Positions 33,319-44,640 of a stretch of 64,000 nucleotides of DNA are shown piece after piece. The position numbers were made by a program, and so were the translations under genes. The number at the start of each line of letters is the position of its first letter. The stretch's first letter is position 1. Below the pieces are notes generated by a model that was given only the letters and a program-made list of their open reading frames with translations, was not told the origin of the DNA and did not search any database. The DNA is from Allobosea sp. Leaf344 (lineage in GTDB: Bacteria; Pseudomonadota; Alphaproteobacteria; Rhizobiales; Beijerinckiaceae): contig NZ_LMRT01000015.1 of assembly GCF_001426225.1 (NCBI RefSeq), positions 29,526 to 93,525 on the forward strand. Reading direction: 5' to 3'.

Positions 33319-34375
33319 TCACGCGCTGCGCTCCCGCCGGACGATCCGGTATTTCACCAGCACGTCGGTCGCGAGCAGCACGAAGAGCAGCAGCGCCTGG
33401 AACATCCCCGTCGCCGCCTGCGGCAGCTTCACCGTGGTCTGCGCCACCTCGCCGCCGACATAGGTCGCGGCCAGGATCACGCCGCCGAAGACGATGCCGA
33501 GCGGGTGCAGCCGGCCGAGAAACGCGACGATGATGGCGGTGAAGCCGTAATTCGTGGGGAATTGCGGGGTCAGCTGGCCGAACGGGCCCGCCGCCTCGAA
33601 CAGCCCGGCGAGCCCGGCCAACCCCCCGCCGGCGAGGAGCGAGGCCCAGGTCACCGCATCGGCGCTGAAGCCGCCATGGCGCGCGGCGGCGGGTGCCAGC
33701 CCCACCACCTTCACGCCATAGCCCGCGACCGTCTTCTCCAGAACCAGCCAGGCCAGAGCCGCCGCGAGCAGCGCGAGGGGGATGCCGAGATGCACCAGCG
33801 AACCCTCGAGCATCACCGGCAGCGTCTGATCCGCGGTGAACATCCGCGTCTGCGGAAAATTGAAGCCGTCCGGGTCCTTCCACGGGCCGCGCACCAGATA
33901 ATACAGCGCCTGCACCGCGACATAGGTCAGCATCAGGCTGGTCAGGATCTCGCTGACCTGCAGCCGCACCCGCAGCAGCGCCGGAACCGCTGCCCAGGCC
34001 ATGCCGCCCAGCACGCCGGCCAGCGCCATCGCCGGCAGGATCCACCAGCCGCTCATCTCATAGGTCAGGAGGGCGACGCCGGTGCCGGCGATGGCGCCCA
34101 TGATGTATTGCCCCTCCGCGCCGATATTCCAGACATTGGCGCGAAAGCCGATCGCGAGCCCGAGCGCGATCATGATCAGCGGCGCGGCCTTGACGCCGAG
34201 ATCGGGCCAGCGCTGCGGCTCCAGAAACGGCGTCAGGAAGATGTCGTGCACGGCGCGGATGCCGTCATAGCCCATCAGGGTGAAGACCAGCGTGCCGAGC
34301 GCCATGGTCAGCACCACCGCGATCAGCGGGCTCAGATAGAGCATTGAGCGGCTGGGTTCGCGCCGGCGCCGCCAC

Positions 34376-34383
<8 letters not shown>
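33319..34383 (-). CDS. BMP-type (nucleoside/purine) ABC transporter permease 1
   Basis: This 354-residue permease has a short cytoplasmic Arg-rich N-terminus (LEWRRRREPSRS) and about eight to nine membrane segments with the NIGAEGQYIMGAIAGTG motif of the NupP/YufP type. ATG at 34383 overlaps the stop of the ATPase gene (ATGCTTGA), showing translational coupling. The fold and order fit purine nucleoside importers. Confidence 0.92.
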
Positions 34384-35914
<1,531 letters not shown>

Positions 35915-36006
35915 CTAGCGGCCCCTCCGGCGGCCGAGCCGCAGGCGACGGGTCCCCGTGGCGCTGCCGGGACTAAGGGTCGACGGGCGCGGCCGCGCAG
36001 CTTCGC

Positions 36007-36843
36007 TCATATCCCCTGCAACTCCCTCGACACGGTCGGCTTCGTCGGCCGGCCAAGCAAACTCCGCACCAGCTCGGCCGCCGTCAAGGCGGCGATCACC
36101 TCGGGGCGCTTGTCGTCCACATCGCCGCCGCCGATCGGGCAGATCAGCCGCGCCAAGGTCTCCCTGCGCCCGCCGCCGCGCAGGAAGCCGCTCTCGAAGC
36201 GGGCGCGCTTGGTGGCGGAGCCGATCATGCCGACATAGGCGGCATCCCCGCGCGCCAGCGCCGCCTCGGCCAGGCGGTAGTCGAGCGCATGGCTGTGGCT
36301 CAGCACGATGAAGGCGGAGCCCGGCCGCGCCGCATCCACCGCCTGCACGGGATCCTGCATGCGCAGGCAGGTGATGGCGCGGGGCAGCCCGTCCAGCACG
36401 CCGTCGCGATCATCGACCAGCAGCGTCGCGAAGGGCAGGGGGGCCAGGGCCTGGGCCAGCGCCCGCCCGGTATGGCCCGCACCGAAGATCAGGATCGAAG
36501 GGCGCATCGCGGCCTGCGCCTTCTCCCGCGCGGCGACGGCGGCGAGCTCGGGCGCGCCGGCGCGCTGCAGCGCGACCTCGACATGGCCGCCGCAGCACTG
36601 GCCCATTTGCGGCCCGAGCGGGATCGCCAGCTCGCGGCGCGCCTCGCCTGTCGTCAGCATGGCGCGCGCCAGGTCGATGCAGTGGAATTCGAGCTGCCCG
36701 CCACCGATCGTGCCCGCCATCGCCGCCGCGGAAACCGCCATGGTCGCGCCGGCCTCGCGCGGGGTCGAGCCACGGGCCGCGACCAGCGTCACCAGCACGA
36801 CGCCCTGCGCGAGATGCGTCGCGAGGAAGGCGGAGACGGTCAT
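36007..36843 (-). CDS. xdhC: Xanthine dehydrogenase accessory protein XdhC
   Basis: This 278-residue protein has the XdhC N-terminal signature (VAARGSTPREAGATMAV, GTIGGGQLEF) and a C-terminal Rossmann-like XdhC_C domain (LIFGAGHTGRALAQAL, then VGMIGSATKRARF). XdhC binds molybdenum cofactor, promotes its sulfuration and inserts it into XdhB. ATG at 36843 overlaps the stop of xdhB by four bases. Confidence 0.95.
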   Translation of the reverse strand: MTVSAFLATHLAQGVVLVTLVAARGSTPREAGATMAVSAAAMAGTIGGGQLEFHCIDLARAMLTTGEARRELAIPLGPQMGQCCGGHVEVALQRAGAPELAAVAAREKAQAAMRPSILIFGAGHTGRALAQALAPLPFATLLVDDRDGVLDGLPRAITCLRMQDPVQAVDAARPGSAFIVLSHSHALDYRLAEAALARGDAAYVGMIGSATKRARFESGFLRGGGRRETLARLICPIGGGDVDDKRPEVIAALTAAELVRSLLGRPTKPTVSRELQGI

Positions 36844-39194
36844 CCTGCAAGGGCCTCCGCCCGCACCCGCTCCACCGCCGCGAGCACGCGCTCGGGCGTC
36901 GCCGGCGCATCGAGGCGCGGGCAGATCCGGTGCCCGCCGAGGCTCGCTACCGCATCCGACAGGGCGTGCAGCACCGAGATCGCCAGCATCAGCGGCGGCT
37001 CGCCGACCGCCTTGGAGCGGTGGATCGTCGGCTCGCGATTGGGCGCGTTCTGCAGCAGCGCGACGTTGAAGATCCGCGGCCGGTCGGAGGCGACGGGGAT
37101 CTTGTAGGTCGAGGGCGCATGGGTGCGCAGCCGCCCCTTGTCGTCGAAGACCAGCTCTTCCGTCGTCAGCCAGCCCATGCCCTGGACGAAGCCGCCCTCG
37201 ATCTGCCCGATATCGATCGCCGGATTCAGCGAGGTCCCGCAATCATGCAGGATATCGGTCCGTTCCACCTTGTATTCGCCGGTCAGCGTGTCGATCGCGA
37301 CCTCGGTCGCGGCGGCGCCATAGGCGAAATAATAGAAGGGGTGGCCGCGTCCGGCCTTGCGGTCCCAGTTGATCTTCGGCGTGGCGTAGAAGCCGGTTGC
37401 CGAGAGCTGGGTGCGGGCGACATAGGCCGCCTTGACGAGATCGACGAAGGCGATTTCGCGCCCGCCGACCTGGACATGGCCCTGGCGGAACCGGATCGCC
37501 TCCGGGCTCTCCTGCCAATGCCTCGCCGCGAAGGCTACGAGCCGCGCCTTGATCGTCTCGCAGGCGTCGAGCGCCGCCATGCCGTTCAGGTCGGAGCCGG
37601 AGGAGGCGGCCGTGGCCGAGGTGTTGGGGACCTTGCCGGTGGTGGTGGCGGTGATCTTGACCTGGTCCAGCCCCACACCGAAGGCCTGCGCCACCACCTG
37701 CGCCACCTTCACATACAGGCCCTGGCCCATTTCGGTGCCGCCATGGTTCAGCGCGATGGTCCCGTCGGTATAGACATGCACCAGCGCCCCGGCCTGGTTG
37801 TACCAGGTGGCGGTGAAGGAAATCCCGAATTTCACCGGCGTCAGCGCCAGGCCGCGCTTGACGATGCGGCTCTCGCGGTTGAAGGCGGCGATCGCCTCCC
37901 GGCGGGCGCGGTAGTCGCAATCCCGCTCCAGCTGCGCCATCACCTCGCCGGCGATCATGTCCTCGACGCGCTGGTGATAGGGGGTGATGTCGCGATTCTC
38001 GCCGCCATAGAGGTTGCGCCGGCGCACCTCCAGCGGATCGAGCCCGGTGGCGAAGGCGACCTCCTCGATGAAGCGTTCCGCACCGACCATCCCCTGCGGC
38101 CCGCCGAAACCGCGAAACGCCGTGTTCGAGACGGTATGGGTGCGCAGGGGCTCCGAGCGGAGCCGGACGGCCGGGTAGAAATAGCAATTATCGGCGTGGA
38201 ACAGCGCGCGGTCGGTCACCGGGCCCGAGAGATCCGCATTCCAGCCGCAGCGCGCGGCATAGACGGCGTCGACGGCGAGGATATGCCCGTCATCATCGAA
38301 GCCGATCTCGTAATCGCAGACGAAATCATGGCGCTTGCCGGTGATGATCATGTCGTCGTCGCGGTCGGGCCGCAGCTTCACGGCCCGTCTCAGCTTGCGC
38401 GCCGCCAGCGCCGCGACCACCGCGAACAGATTGGACTGCGTCTCCTTGCCGCCGAAGCCGCCGCCCATGCGGCGCACCTCCACGGTCACCGCATGTGAGC
38501 CGACGCCGAGCACCTGCGCCACCATGTGCTGAACTTCGCTGGGATGCTGGGTCGAGGACAGCACCAGCATGTCCTCGTCCTCGCCGGGGATGGCGAGCGC
38601 GATCTGGCTTTCCAGATAGAAATGATCCTGGCCGCCGATCGTCATGGCCGCCTTGAGCCGGCGCGGGCTGGCCTGGAGAGCGGCGGAGACGTCGCCGCGC
38701 TCCAGCTTCAGCGGCTCGGTCACCAGCTCTCCCCCCGCGGCGCGCGCGGCGGCCACGTCCAGGACCGGCGCGGCTTCCTCATAGACGGCTCGCGCCAGCA
38801 GCGCCGCCTGCCGTGCCTGCGCCCGCGTCCGCGCCACCACCGCAAAGAGCGGCTGGCCGTGATGCATGATGCGGTCCGTCGCGAAGATCGGCTCGTCATG
38901 GCGATGCGTCGAGGAAATGTCGTTGACGCCCGGGATATCGGCCGCCGTCACCAGCCCCAGCACGCCGGGTGCCGCCTCGACGGCTGCCAGATCGAGCGAG
39001 ACGAGCCTGCCATGCGCGATGGTGCTGAGGCCGAGACAGGCATGGGCGAGGCCCGCCGGCTCCGGCAGATCGTCGATATAGAGCGCCTCGCCCGCCACAT
39101 GCTTGGGGGCGGAATCATGCTTGCTGCCGCGACCGACCGGTCCCTCCTGCGGTTCGGTCGCCGCAGCGGCGTCCTGGGCGAGGCCGTCAGCCAT
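36840..39194 (-). CDS. xdhB: Xanthine dehydrogenase molybdopterin-binding subunit XdhB
   Basis: This 784-residue subunit contains the molybdopterin domain with GGGFGGKETQ at about residue 250 and the catalytic-Glu region KAVGEPPLML near residue 735. Features common to xanthine dehydrogenases are present rather than those of CO or aldehyde dehydrogenases. It oxidises hypoxanthine to xanthine and urate together with XdhA. It overlaps xdhA by eight bases and xdhC by four. Confidence 0.96.
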   Translation of the reverse strand: MADGLAQDAAAATEPQEGPVGRGSKHDSAPKHVAGEALYIDDLPEPAGLAHACLGLSTIAHGRLVSLDLAAVEAAPGVLGLVTAADIPGVNDISSTHRHDEPIFATDRIMHHGQPLFAVVARTRAQARQAALLARAVYEEAAPVLDVAAARAAGGELVTEPLKLERGDVSAALQASPRRLKAAMTIGGQDHFYLESQIALAIPGEDEDMLVLSSTQHPSEVQHMVAQVLGVGSHAVTVEVRRMGGGFGGKETQSNLFAVVAALAARKLRRAVKLRPDRDDDMIITGKRHDFVCDYEIGFDDDGHILAVDAVYAARCGWNADLSGPVTDRALFHADNCYFYPAVRLRSEPLRTHTVSNTAFRGFGGPQGMVGAERFIEEVAFATGLDPLEVRRRNLYGGENRDITPYHQRVEDMIAGEVMAQLERDCDYRARREAIAAFNRESRIVKRGLALTPVKFGISFTATWYNQAGALVHVYTDGTIALNHGGTEMGQGLYVKVAQVVAQAFGVGLDQVKITATTTGKVPNTSATAASSGSDLNGMAALDACETIKARLVAFAARHWQESPEAIRFRQGHVQVGGREIAFVDLVKAAYVARTQLSATGFYATPKINWDRKAGRGHPFYYFAYGAAATEVAIDTLTGEYKVERTDILHDCGTSLNPAIDIGQIEGGFVQGMGWLTTEELVFDDKGRLRTHAPSTYKIPVASDRPRIFNVALLQNAPNREPTIHRSKAVGEPPLMLAISVLHALSDAVASLGGHRICPRLDAPATPERVLAAVERVRAEALAG

Positions 39195-40662
39195 GGGCGG
39201 CCTCCACCAGCAGCCCCGCGACGCGGGTGGCGGTGGCGGGCTCGCGGGTTTCGATCAGGAAGCGCCGCAGCAGATTCCCCGCGACGGTGAGCCGATAGCC
39301 GGCGCTGGCCCGCATGTCGCTCAGCGGCGTGAAATCGGCCGGCAGCCGGGCGATGGCGGCGTCGACCGCCGCCTCGTCCCAGACCCGGCCGCGCAAGGCG
39401 GCCTCGGCGGCGGCGGCGCGCTTGGGGATCCCGGCCATGCCGCCATAGGCCAGCCTCGCCTCCAGAATGCGCCCCTCCGCGTCGATGCGCAGGAAGAACG
39501 CCGCGCACAGCGCAGAAATATCCTCGTCGAAGCGCTTGCTGATCTTCGACACGTGGAAGAGCGCATCCGCGGGCGGCTTCGGGACGATGATCTCGGAGAC
39601 GAATTCGCCCTTGCGCCGGTCCTGCTTCCTGTAATCCAGGAAGAAATCCTCGAGCGCGATCTCACGCAAACCAGTTCCGGAACGCAGCAACAGCCTGGCG
39701 CCGAGCGCGATCAGGGCCGGGGGCAGATCGCCGATCGGCGAGCCATTGGCGATATTGCCGCCGATCGTCCCGGCATTGCGCACCTGCTCTCCGCCGAAGC
39801 GGCGCATCAGCTCGTCGAGCTGCGGCGAGAGCGCAGCCAGCGCGGCGCGGACATCGCCATGATTGGCCATGGCGCCGAAGCGCAGCGTGTCGCCGGTATC
39901 GACGATGCTCCGCATCTCCTCGCAGCGCCCCAGATACAGGATCGCCGGCGGAATCTGCATACCCTTGGTCACCCAGAGCCCGACATCGGTCGCCCCGGCG
40001 ACGAGGATCGCATCCGGATGCTGCATCACCAGCTCCGCCAGCGCCGCCTGCGTCACGGGGGCGTGGAAGCTGCGGCCCGCCTCGCCCAGCACCAGCGTCT
40101 CGCCATCGGCGAGCTCGGCGAGCCGCGCCGCGATCGCCGCCTCCGCCTGCGCCAGCCGCTCCTGGGGCCGGCCTCCGCGGTACAGAGCGAGCGCTGCGGC
40201 GATGATCGGCTGGTAGCCCGTGCAGCGACACAGATTGCCGGCCAGCGCATCCTCGATCCGGGCCACATCAGGCGCGGCTTCGTTCAGCCAGAGCGCGAAG
40301 AGCGACATCACGATGCCCGGCGTGCAGAAGCCGCATTGCGAGCCGTGATGCGTCACCAGCGCCTGCTGCACCGGATGCAGGCCGCCATCCGCCGCCTTGA
40401 GATGCTCGACCGTCAGGAGATGGCACCCCTCCAGCGTCGGCAGGAAGCGAATGCAGGCGTTGATCGCCTCATAGCGCAGGCGGCCGCGGTCGAGCCGGCC
40501 GACGACGACGGTGCAGGCGCCGCAATCGCCCTCGGCGCAGCCCTCCTTCGAGCCGGTCAGGCGCCGCTCCAGCCTCAGCCAGTCCAGCACCGTCAGGGTC
40601 GGATCGCAGGCCGCGATCTCGATCAGCTCCTCGCCGAGGATGAAGCGCAGGGTTCTACGCAT
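39187..40662 (-). CDS. xdhA: Xanthine dehydrogenase iron-sulfur/FAD subunit XdhA
   Basis: This 491-residue protein has two [2Fe-2S] domains, with a first cluster motif CAEGDCGACT (about residue 42) and second-cluster motifs CGFCTPG and CRCTGYQP, then an FAD domain (about 190-360, with AGTIGGNIANGSPIGDLPP) and a C-terminal flavoprotein domain. This is the bacterial two-subunit arrangement. ATG at 40662 is preceded by the divergent intergenic region with a perfect inverted repeat. First gene of the xdhABC operon. Confidence 0.96.
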   Translation of the reverse strand: MRRTLRFILGEELIEIAACDPTLTVLDWLRLERRLTGSKEGCAEGDCGACTVVVGRLDRGRLRYEAINACIRFLPTLEGCHLLTVEHLKAADGGLHPVQQALVTHHGSQCGFCTPGIVMSLFALWLNEAAPDVARIEDALAGNLCRCTGYQPIIAAALALYRGGRPQERLAQAEAAIAARLAELADGETLVLGEAGRSFHAPVTQAALAELVMQHPDAILVAGATDVGLWVTKGMQIPPAILYLGRCEEMRSIVDTGDTLRFGAMANHGDVRAALAALSPQLDELMRRFGGEQVRNAGTIGGNIANGSPIGDLPPALIALGARLLLRSGTGLREIALEDFFLDYRKQDRRKGEFVSEIIVPKPPADALFHVSKISKRFDEDISALCAAFFLRIDAEGRILEARLAYGGMAGIPKRAAAAEAALRGRVWDEAAVDAAIARLPADFTPLSDMRASAGYRLTVAGNLLRRFLIETREPATATRVAGLLVEAAHG

Positions 40663-40678
40663 GGCTGGATGCCCAAAT

Positions 40679-40699
40679 CATGCCTCCAGATTAGGCATG
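40679..40699. promoter_or_regulatory. Perfect 7-7-7 inverted repeat in the xdhA-guaD divergent gap
   Basis: CATGCCT and AGGCATG are exact inverted copies separated by seven bases. The element is 17 bases from the xdhA ATG and 50 from the guaD ATG, inside an 87-base divergent gap. Its placement suits a repressor operator for purine genes; the protein is not identified. Confidence 0.5.
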
Positions 40700-40749
40700 T
40701 TCGGTGCTTGGCCGAAAGCTTTGATTTGGTGCAGATATGATCTGATTTT

Positions 40750-42084
40750 ATGCCGGAGCCGAAGCCCGTGATGGAAAACACAGCGATACGGGCGTTGCGG
40801 GGCCGTCTCCTCTGGTTCGTCGACGACCCTGAGAGTGCCGGTGCGGGCGCCCATCGCTTCATCGAGGACGGGCTGCTGCTGATCCGGGACGGGCATATCG
40901 TGGCGGCCGGGCCTGCGGCCGCGCTGCTGCCGGAGCTGCCCGAAGGCGTCGAGCCGGTCGACCACCGGCCGCATCTGATCATGCCGGGCTTCATCGACGC
41001 GCATCTGCATCTGCCGCAGACCCAGGTCATCGCCTCCTATGGCGCCCAGCTGATCGACTGGCTCAACCGCTACACCTTCGTCGAGGAGCAGAAATCCGCC
41101 GATCCCGCCCATGCCGACGCACAGGCGCGCTTCTTCCTGGACGAGCTGCTGGCGAGCGGCACCACCACCGCCAGCGTCTATGGCTCGGTGCATCCGGCAT
41201 CGGTCGAGGCCCTGTTCGCCCTGTCGGCGCAGCGCGACACCCGCATGATCGCCGGCAAGGTGATGATGGATCGCAACGCGCCGGCGGCGCTCACCGACAC
41301 GCCTGAGACCGGCTATGCCGAGAGCAAGGCGCTGATCGCGCGCTGGCACGGCAAGGGCCGGCAGCTCTACGCAGTGACGCCGCGCTTCGCCATCACCTCC
41401 TCGCCGGAGCAGCTCGCCGCGGCCGGGCGGCTGGCGGCCGAGCATCCGGACTGCCATGTCCAGACGCATATCAACGAGAACCGCGCCGAGATCGCCTTCA
41501 CCCGCGATCTCTACCCCGACGCGCCCGACTATGCCGGAATCTACGAGCGCTACGGGCTGCTGCGCGGCAACAGCCTGATGGGCCATTGCATCCATATGAC
41601 CGACCGGGAATGGGCGGCCTTCGCCGCGGCCGGCGCGGTGGCGGTGTTCTGCCCGACATCGAACCTGTTCCTCGGCTCCGGCCTGTTCGACCGGGCCCGG
41701 GCCCGGCGCGAGGGGGTACGCGTCGCCATCGCCAGCGATATCGGCGGCGGCACTTCCTATTCCATGCTGCGGACGCTGGCCGAGGCCTACAAGGTGCTGC
41801 AATTGCAGGGGCAGTCGCTGTCGGCCTTCGCCGCCCTGCATGCGATCACCCGCGGCAATGCGCTGGCGCTCGGGCTCTCGGACCGCATCGGCTCGTTCGA
41901 GACCGGCCGCGAAGCCGACCTCGTGGTGCTGGATACGCGCGCGACGCGGGCGATGGCGCACCGGCTGGAGACGGCGCGCGATCTCGCGGAGGAGCTGTTC
42001 GTGCTCGTCACGCTCGGCGACGAGCGCAACGTCGCCGCGACCTATGTGATGGGCCGGCGGATCATGCCGCAAGCCGGCCGGTGA
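40750..42084 (+). CDS. guaD: Guanine deaminase
   Basis: This 444-residue amidohydrolase has the metal-binding HxH at residues 85 and 87 (IDAHLHLPQ), and the GuaD-type QVIASYGAQLIDWLN block follows immediately. Further ligands are in HIHMTDREW and SDIGGG. It converts guanine to xanthine and ammonia. It diverges from xdhA, whose product takes xanthine further to urate, and the purine transporter is downstream of xdhC; together they form a coherent purine module. ATG 40750; an ATG at 40771 is also possible. Confidence 0.95.
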   Translation: MPEPKPVMENTAIRALRGRLLWFVDDPESAGAGAHRFIEDGLLLIRDGHIVAAGPAAALLPELPEGVEPVDHRPHLIMPGFIDAHLHLPQTQVIASYGAQLIDWLNRYTFVEEQKSADPAHADAQARFFLDELLASGTTTASVYGSVHPASVEALFALSAQRDTRMIAGKVMMDRNAPAALTDTPETGYAESKALIARWHGKGRQLYAVTPRFAITSSPEQLAAAGRLAAEHPDCHVQTHINENRAEIAFTRDLYPDAPDYAGIYERYGLLRGNSLMGHCIHMTDREWAAFAAAGAVAVFCPTSNLFLGSGLFDRARARREGVRVAIASDIGGGTSYSMLRTLAEAYKVLQLQGQSLSAFAALHAITRGNALALGLSDRIGSFETGREADLVVLDTRATRAMAHRLETARDLAEELFVLVTLGDERNVAATYVMGRRIMPQAGR

Positions 42085-42091
42085 GAGCGGC

Positions 42092-42949
42092 TCAGCCGAG
42101 CGCGCCGCCCTTGCGGGCGAAGTCGAGATAGATTTCGCGCAGCCGGATCGCGGCCGGCCCCGGCGCGCCGTTGTGGATGCTGTGCCCGTCGATCGAGACC
42201 ACCGGCATCACCAGGCTGGTAGCGGAGGTGATGAAGGCCTCTTCGGCGTCCAGCGCCTCGGCCAGCGTGAATTCCCGCTCCTCGAAGGCGTAGCCGCTCT
42301 CCGCGATGAAGGCGAGGACGGCCTGGCGGGTGATCCCCGGCAGCACCTTCTGCGACAGGGGCCGCGAGATCAGCGTCTTGCCCTTGACGATCCAGGCGGT
42401 GGAGGAGCCGCCCTCGGTGACCACGTCGCCCTCCAGCATCCAGGCTTCGGCGGCCCCGTTCTCGGCGGCGTATTGCTTGGCCAGCACCTGCGCCAGCAGG
42501 CCGACGCTCTTGATGTCCCGGCGCGCCCAGCGGATGTCGGGGCAGGAGACGATCTTGATGCCGGTCTTGGCCGCCGGAGCGCTGGTCATGTTCCGCGCCT
42601 GGGTGAACATCACCAGGGTCGGCGTGGCATCCTTGGGGAAGGGGAAGTCGCGATCGGCCGCGCCGCGCGTCACCTGCAGATAGACGCCGCCCTCGTCCAG
42701 CCCGTTGCGGGCGATGAGCTCCTCGTGAATCGCGATCAGCTCCGCCCGCGACCAGGGCAGGGCCAGCTTGATCTCGCCACAGGAGCGTTCGAGCCGGGCG
42801 AGATGCGCCTCGCAATCCACGAGCCGGCCGCCGATCACCGCGGACACCTCATAGATGCCGTCGGCGAAGACGAAGCCGCGGTCGAAAATGGAAATCCGGG
42901 CCTCTTCCTCGGGGCAATACGCGCCATTGACGTAGACGGTGCGGCTCAT
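42092..42949 (-). CDS. dat: D-amino-acid aminotransferase (class IV PLP enzyme)
   Basis: The 285-residue protein begins MSRTVYVNGAYCPEEEARISIFDRGFVFADGIYEV in composition, characteristic of D-alanine transaminases. The PLP-binding Lys is expected in RRDIKSVGLLAQVLAK (about residue 146) and the cofactor Glu in EGDVVTEGGSSTAW. ATG at 42949 is natural. It converges with guaD by a seven-base gap. It interconverts D-amino acids and 2-oxo acids. A branched-chain aminotransferase is less likely. Confidence 0.9.
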   Translation of the reverse strand: MSRTVYVNGAYCPEEEARISIFDRGFVFADGIYEVSAVIGGRLVDCEAHLARLERSCGEIKLALPWSRAELIAIHEELIARNGLDEGGVYLQVTRGAADRDFPFPKDATPTLVMFTQARNMTSAPAAKTGIKIVSCPDIRWARRDIKSVGLLAQVLAKQYAAENGAAEAWMLEGDVVTEGGSSTAWIVKGKTLISRPLSQKVLPGITRQAVLAFIAESGYAFEEREFTLAEALDAEEAFITSATSLVMPVVSIDGHSIHNGAPGPAAIRLREIYLDFARKGGALG

Positions 42950-43083
42950 GGGAACGGTCTCTGTTCTTCTCAGCGGGACGGGACGACACTCCTAGCCGAG
43001 GGCTCCTCTCGATGCGAGCGACAAAGCGGGCTCGCGGATCGGCATCGGTCGTGTCTCGGTTCGAAATTGGAAGCCGATAGCGC

Positions 43084-43473
43084 TCAGGGCTTGATGCCGA
43101 GCAGGGCTTGGATTTTGGCCAGCACGTCTGCGACGACCGCCGCCGGCATCTTGCAGACGAATTCGGATCTCCGATCCGACCAGGACAGGCTTTTGAGGTG
43201 ATCGCTCAGGACCACGGCTTTCACGTCGAGGCCAACGGGCACAGCCGTTTCGAACGGGTAGCCTTTGACCTGCGTGGTGATGGGGCACAGAACGCAGAGA
43301 CGGGTCTTGGCGTTGTAGTCCCGGGGCGAGAAGACTAGCGCCATGCGCCGCCCGGCCTGTTCCCGGCCCATTTGCGGGTCGAAATCAAGCCAGATGACAT
43401 CATGGGCATCAGGGCAGTAAGGCGGGCTAGCAGAACTCGTTGCCGACCGCAGAACCCGTGTCACTCTCGACAT
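43084..43473 (-). CDS. mazF: MazF-type toxin (endoribonuclease)
   Basis: The core from about residue 18 (PPYCPDAHDVIWLDFDPQMG) through SPRDYNAKT, CPITTQVKGYPFETAVP and VVLSDHLKSLSWSDRR is a full PemK/MazF fold, with the GREQAGRRMAL segment containing the catalytic Arg region. The expected start is a few codons before PPY, but no ATG, GTG or TTG is there; ATG at 43473 adds about 16 residues and overlaps mazE by 47 bases, GTG at 43464 slightly less. It follows mazE in the usual antitoxin-toxin order. It should cut mRNA when freed from MazE. Confidence 0.85.
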   Translation of the reverse strand: MSRVTRVLRSATSSASPPYCPDAHDVIWLDFDPQMGREQAGRRMALVFSPRDYNAKTRLCVLCPITTQVKGYPFETAVPVGLDVKAVVLSDHLKSLSWSDRRSEFVCKMPAAVVADVLAKIQALLGIKP

Positions 43474-43669
43474 GCAAATTGGTCTCTGTGATTCGACTGA
43501 CCAAATCTGCAAGATCGTAGCGCGGCACACCAAGCGGCTTGATGACCAAGCAGCCATCCTTCACCGAAATATCGGCGAGCGCGCCTTCCCCGACGGACAG
43601 CTCCTGCGCGTAGGACGCGGGAATCCGCAGTGCGAGGCTGTTGCCCCACTTGGAGAAGCGCGTGTTCAT
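43427..43669 (-). CDS. mazE: MazE-type antitoxin
   Basis: This 80-residue protein has an AbrB-fold N-terminus (TRFSKWGNSLALRIPASYAQ) for operator binding and an acidic C-terminal tail (TETNLHVESDTGSAVGNEF) that should cover the toxin. ATG at 43669 is the family start. It precedes and overlaps mazF, and the pair is probably autoregulated from the 265-base gap upstream, in which I see no other gene. Confidence 0.88.
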   Translation of the reverse strand: MNTRFSKWGNSLALRIPASYAQELSVGEGALADISVKDGCLVIKPLGVPRYDLADLVSRITETNLHVESDTGSAVGNEFC

Positions 43670-43934
43670 GGCGATGTCACCCCTCAGGCTCGATGCGCCT
43701 GTCGATACAACGAAGATACATGCGTAGGGTTTCGATGCAAGTTGCAAAGTGACGCGCGGATGGCGTCACGCGGTGGCGCCGCGCGCGTTTCATGCGGATC
43801 GCGTTTCTTCGACGCGCATCGTCCGGCTCGCGCCACTCATGCGACGGGTGCAAAAACGACGGATTCCGCTTTGCGGCGCGATGCTCTAAGGCGGCTCCGA
43901 GAGATGCTCGCCCGAAGGATTTCAGGATCGCCAG

Positions 43935-44495
43935 ATGACACAGCTCGATCGGATGCCGCCCCTCGCCGCTGCGGAGCAGACGCCGGAGCAACGCCGCGCC
44001 TCGGAGGTGTTCAAGACCATCCGCGACCAGCCCGTCTTCGGCCCCTTCGTGCCGCTGCATCGCAGCCCGGACCTGATGCTGCGCCTCGCCCCGGTCGGGG
44101 ATTTCATGCGCAAGGAGCTGGTTTTCGGCGTGCGCCTGGCCGAGATCGCGATTCTCTTCACCGCCCGTCGCTATGACCAGCCGGTGGAATGGGCGATCCA
44201 TGCCGAGATCGCCGCCCGCGCCGGGCTGCCCGCGGCGGTCATCACGGCCCTGGCGGAAGATCGCCGGCCGCCCGGGATGACCGAGGACGAGGCCCTGATC
44301 TGGGATTGCGTCGCCGAGATCGACCGCAGCAGGCGGCTCTGCGATACGAGCTATGCCGCGCTGTCGGCGCGTTTCGGCGAACGCGGCGTCGTCGAGCTGG
44401 CGGCGCTGATGGGCTACTATCAGCTACTGGCGACGGTGATGAACTGCGCGCGCACAGCGGCTCCCGAGGGTCCGGAACTGCCGCGGCCGCGATGA
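43935..44495 (+). CDS. Carboxymuconolactone decarboxylase (CMD) family protein
   Basis: The 186-residue helical protein has the CMD core around FGVRLAEIAILFTARRYDQPVEWAIHAEIAARAG (about residues 64-97), where Glu and His sit as in members lacking the redox CxxC. It is therefore closer to the PcaC/4-carboxymuconolactone decarboxylase branch than to AhpD peroxidase. A stand-alone gene. The precise reaction is unknown. Confidence 0.85.
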   Translation: MTQLDRMPPLAAAEQTPEQRRASEVFKTIRDQPVFGPFVPLHRSPDLMLRLAPVGDFMRKELVFGVRLAEIAILFTARRYDQPVEWAIHAEIAARAGLPAAVITALAEDRRPPGMTEDEALIWDCVAEIDRSRRLCDTSYAALSARFGERGVVELAALMGYYQLLATVMNCARTAAPEGPELPRPR

Positions 44496-44640
44496 TCGGC
44501 GGGGCTGCGGCCTCCGACCCGGATCATCTGCGGGGCAGGGGGCTGGTCAAGCCGATCGGGCGGCCCTAGCTTCGCGTCGGAAACGAACCAGGGCGAAGAG
44601 CGGCAGCAAGCACGCCAGGCCCGACCAAGGGAGAATCATC

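Noticed and set aside
36843-37242. Upstream extension of the xdhC frame inside xdhB
   Set aside because: The added 130 residues have no XdhC similarity and the ATG at 36843, overlapping the xdhB stop as ATGA, gives the normal family length.
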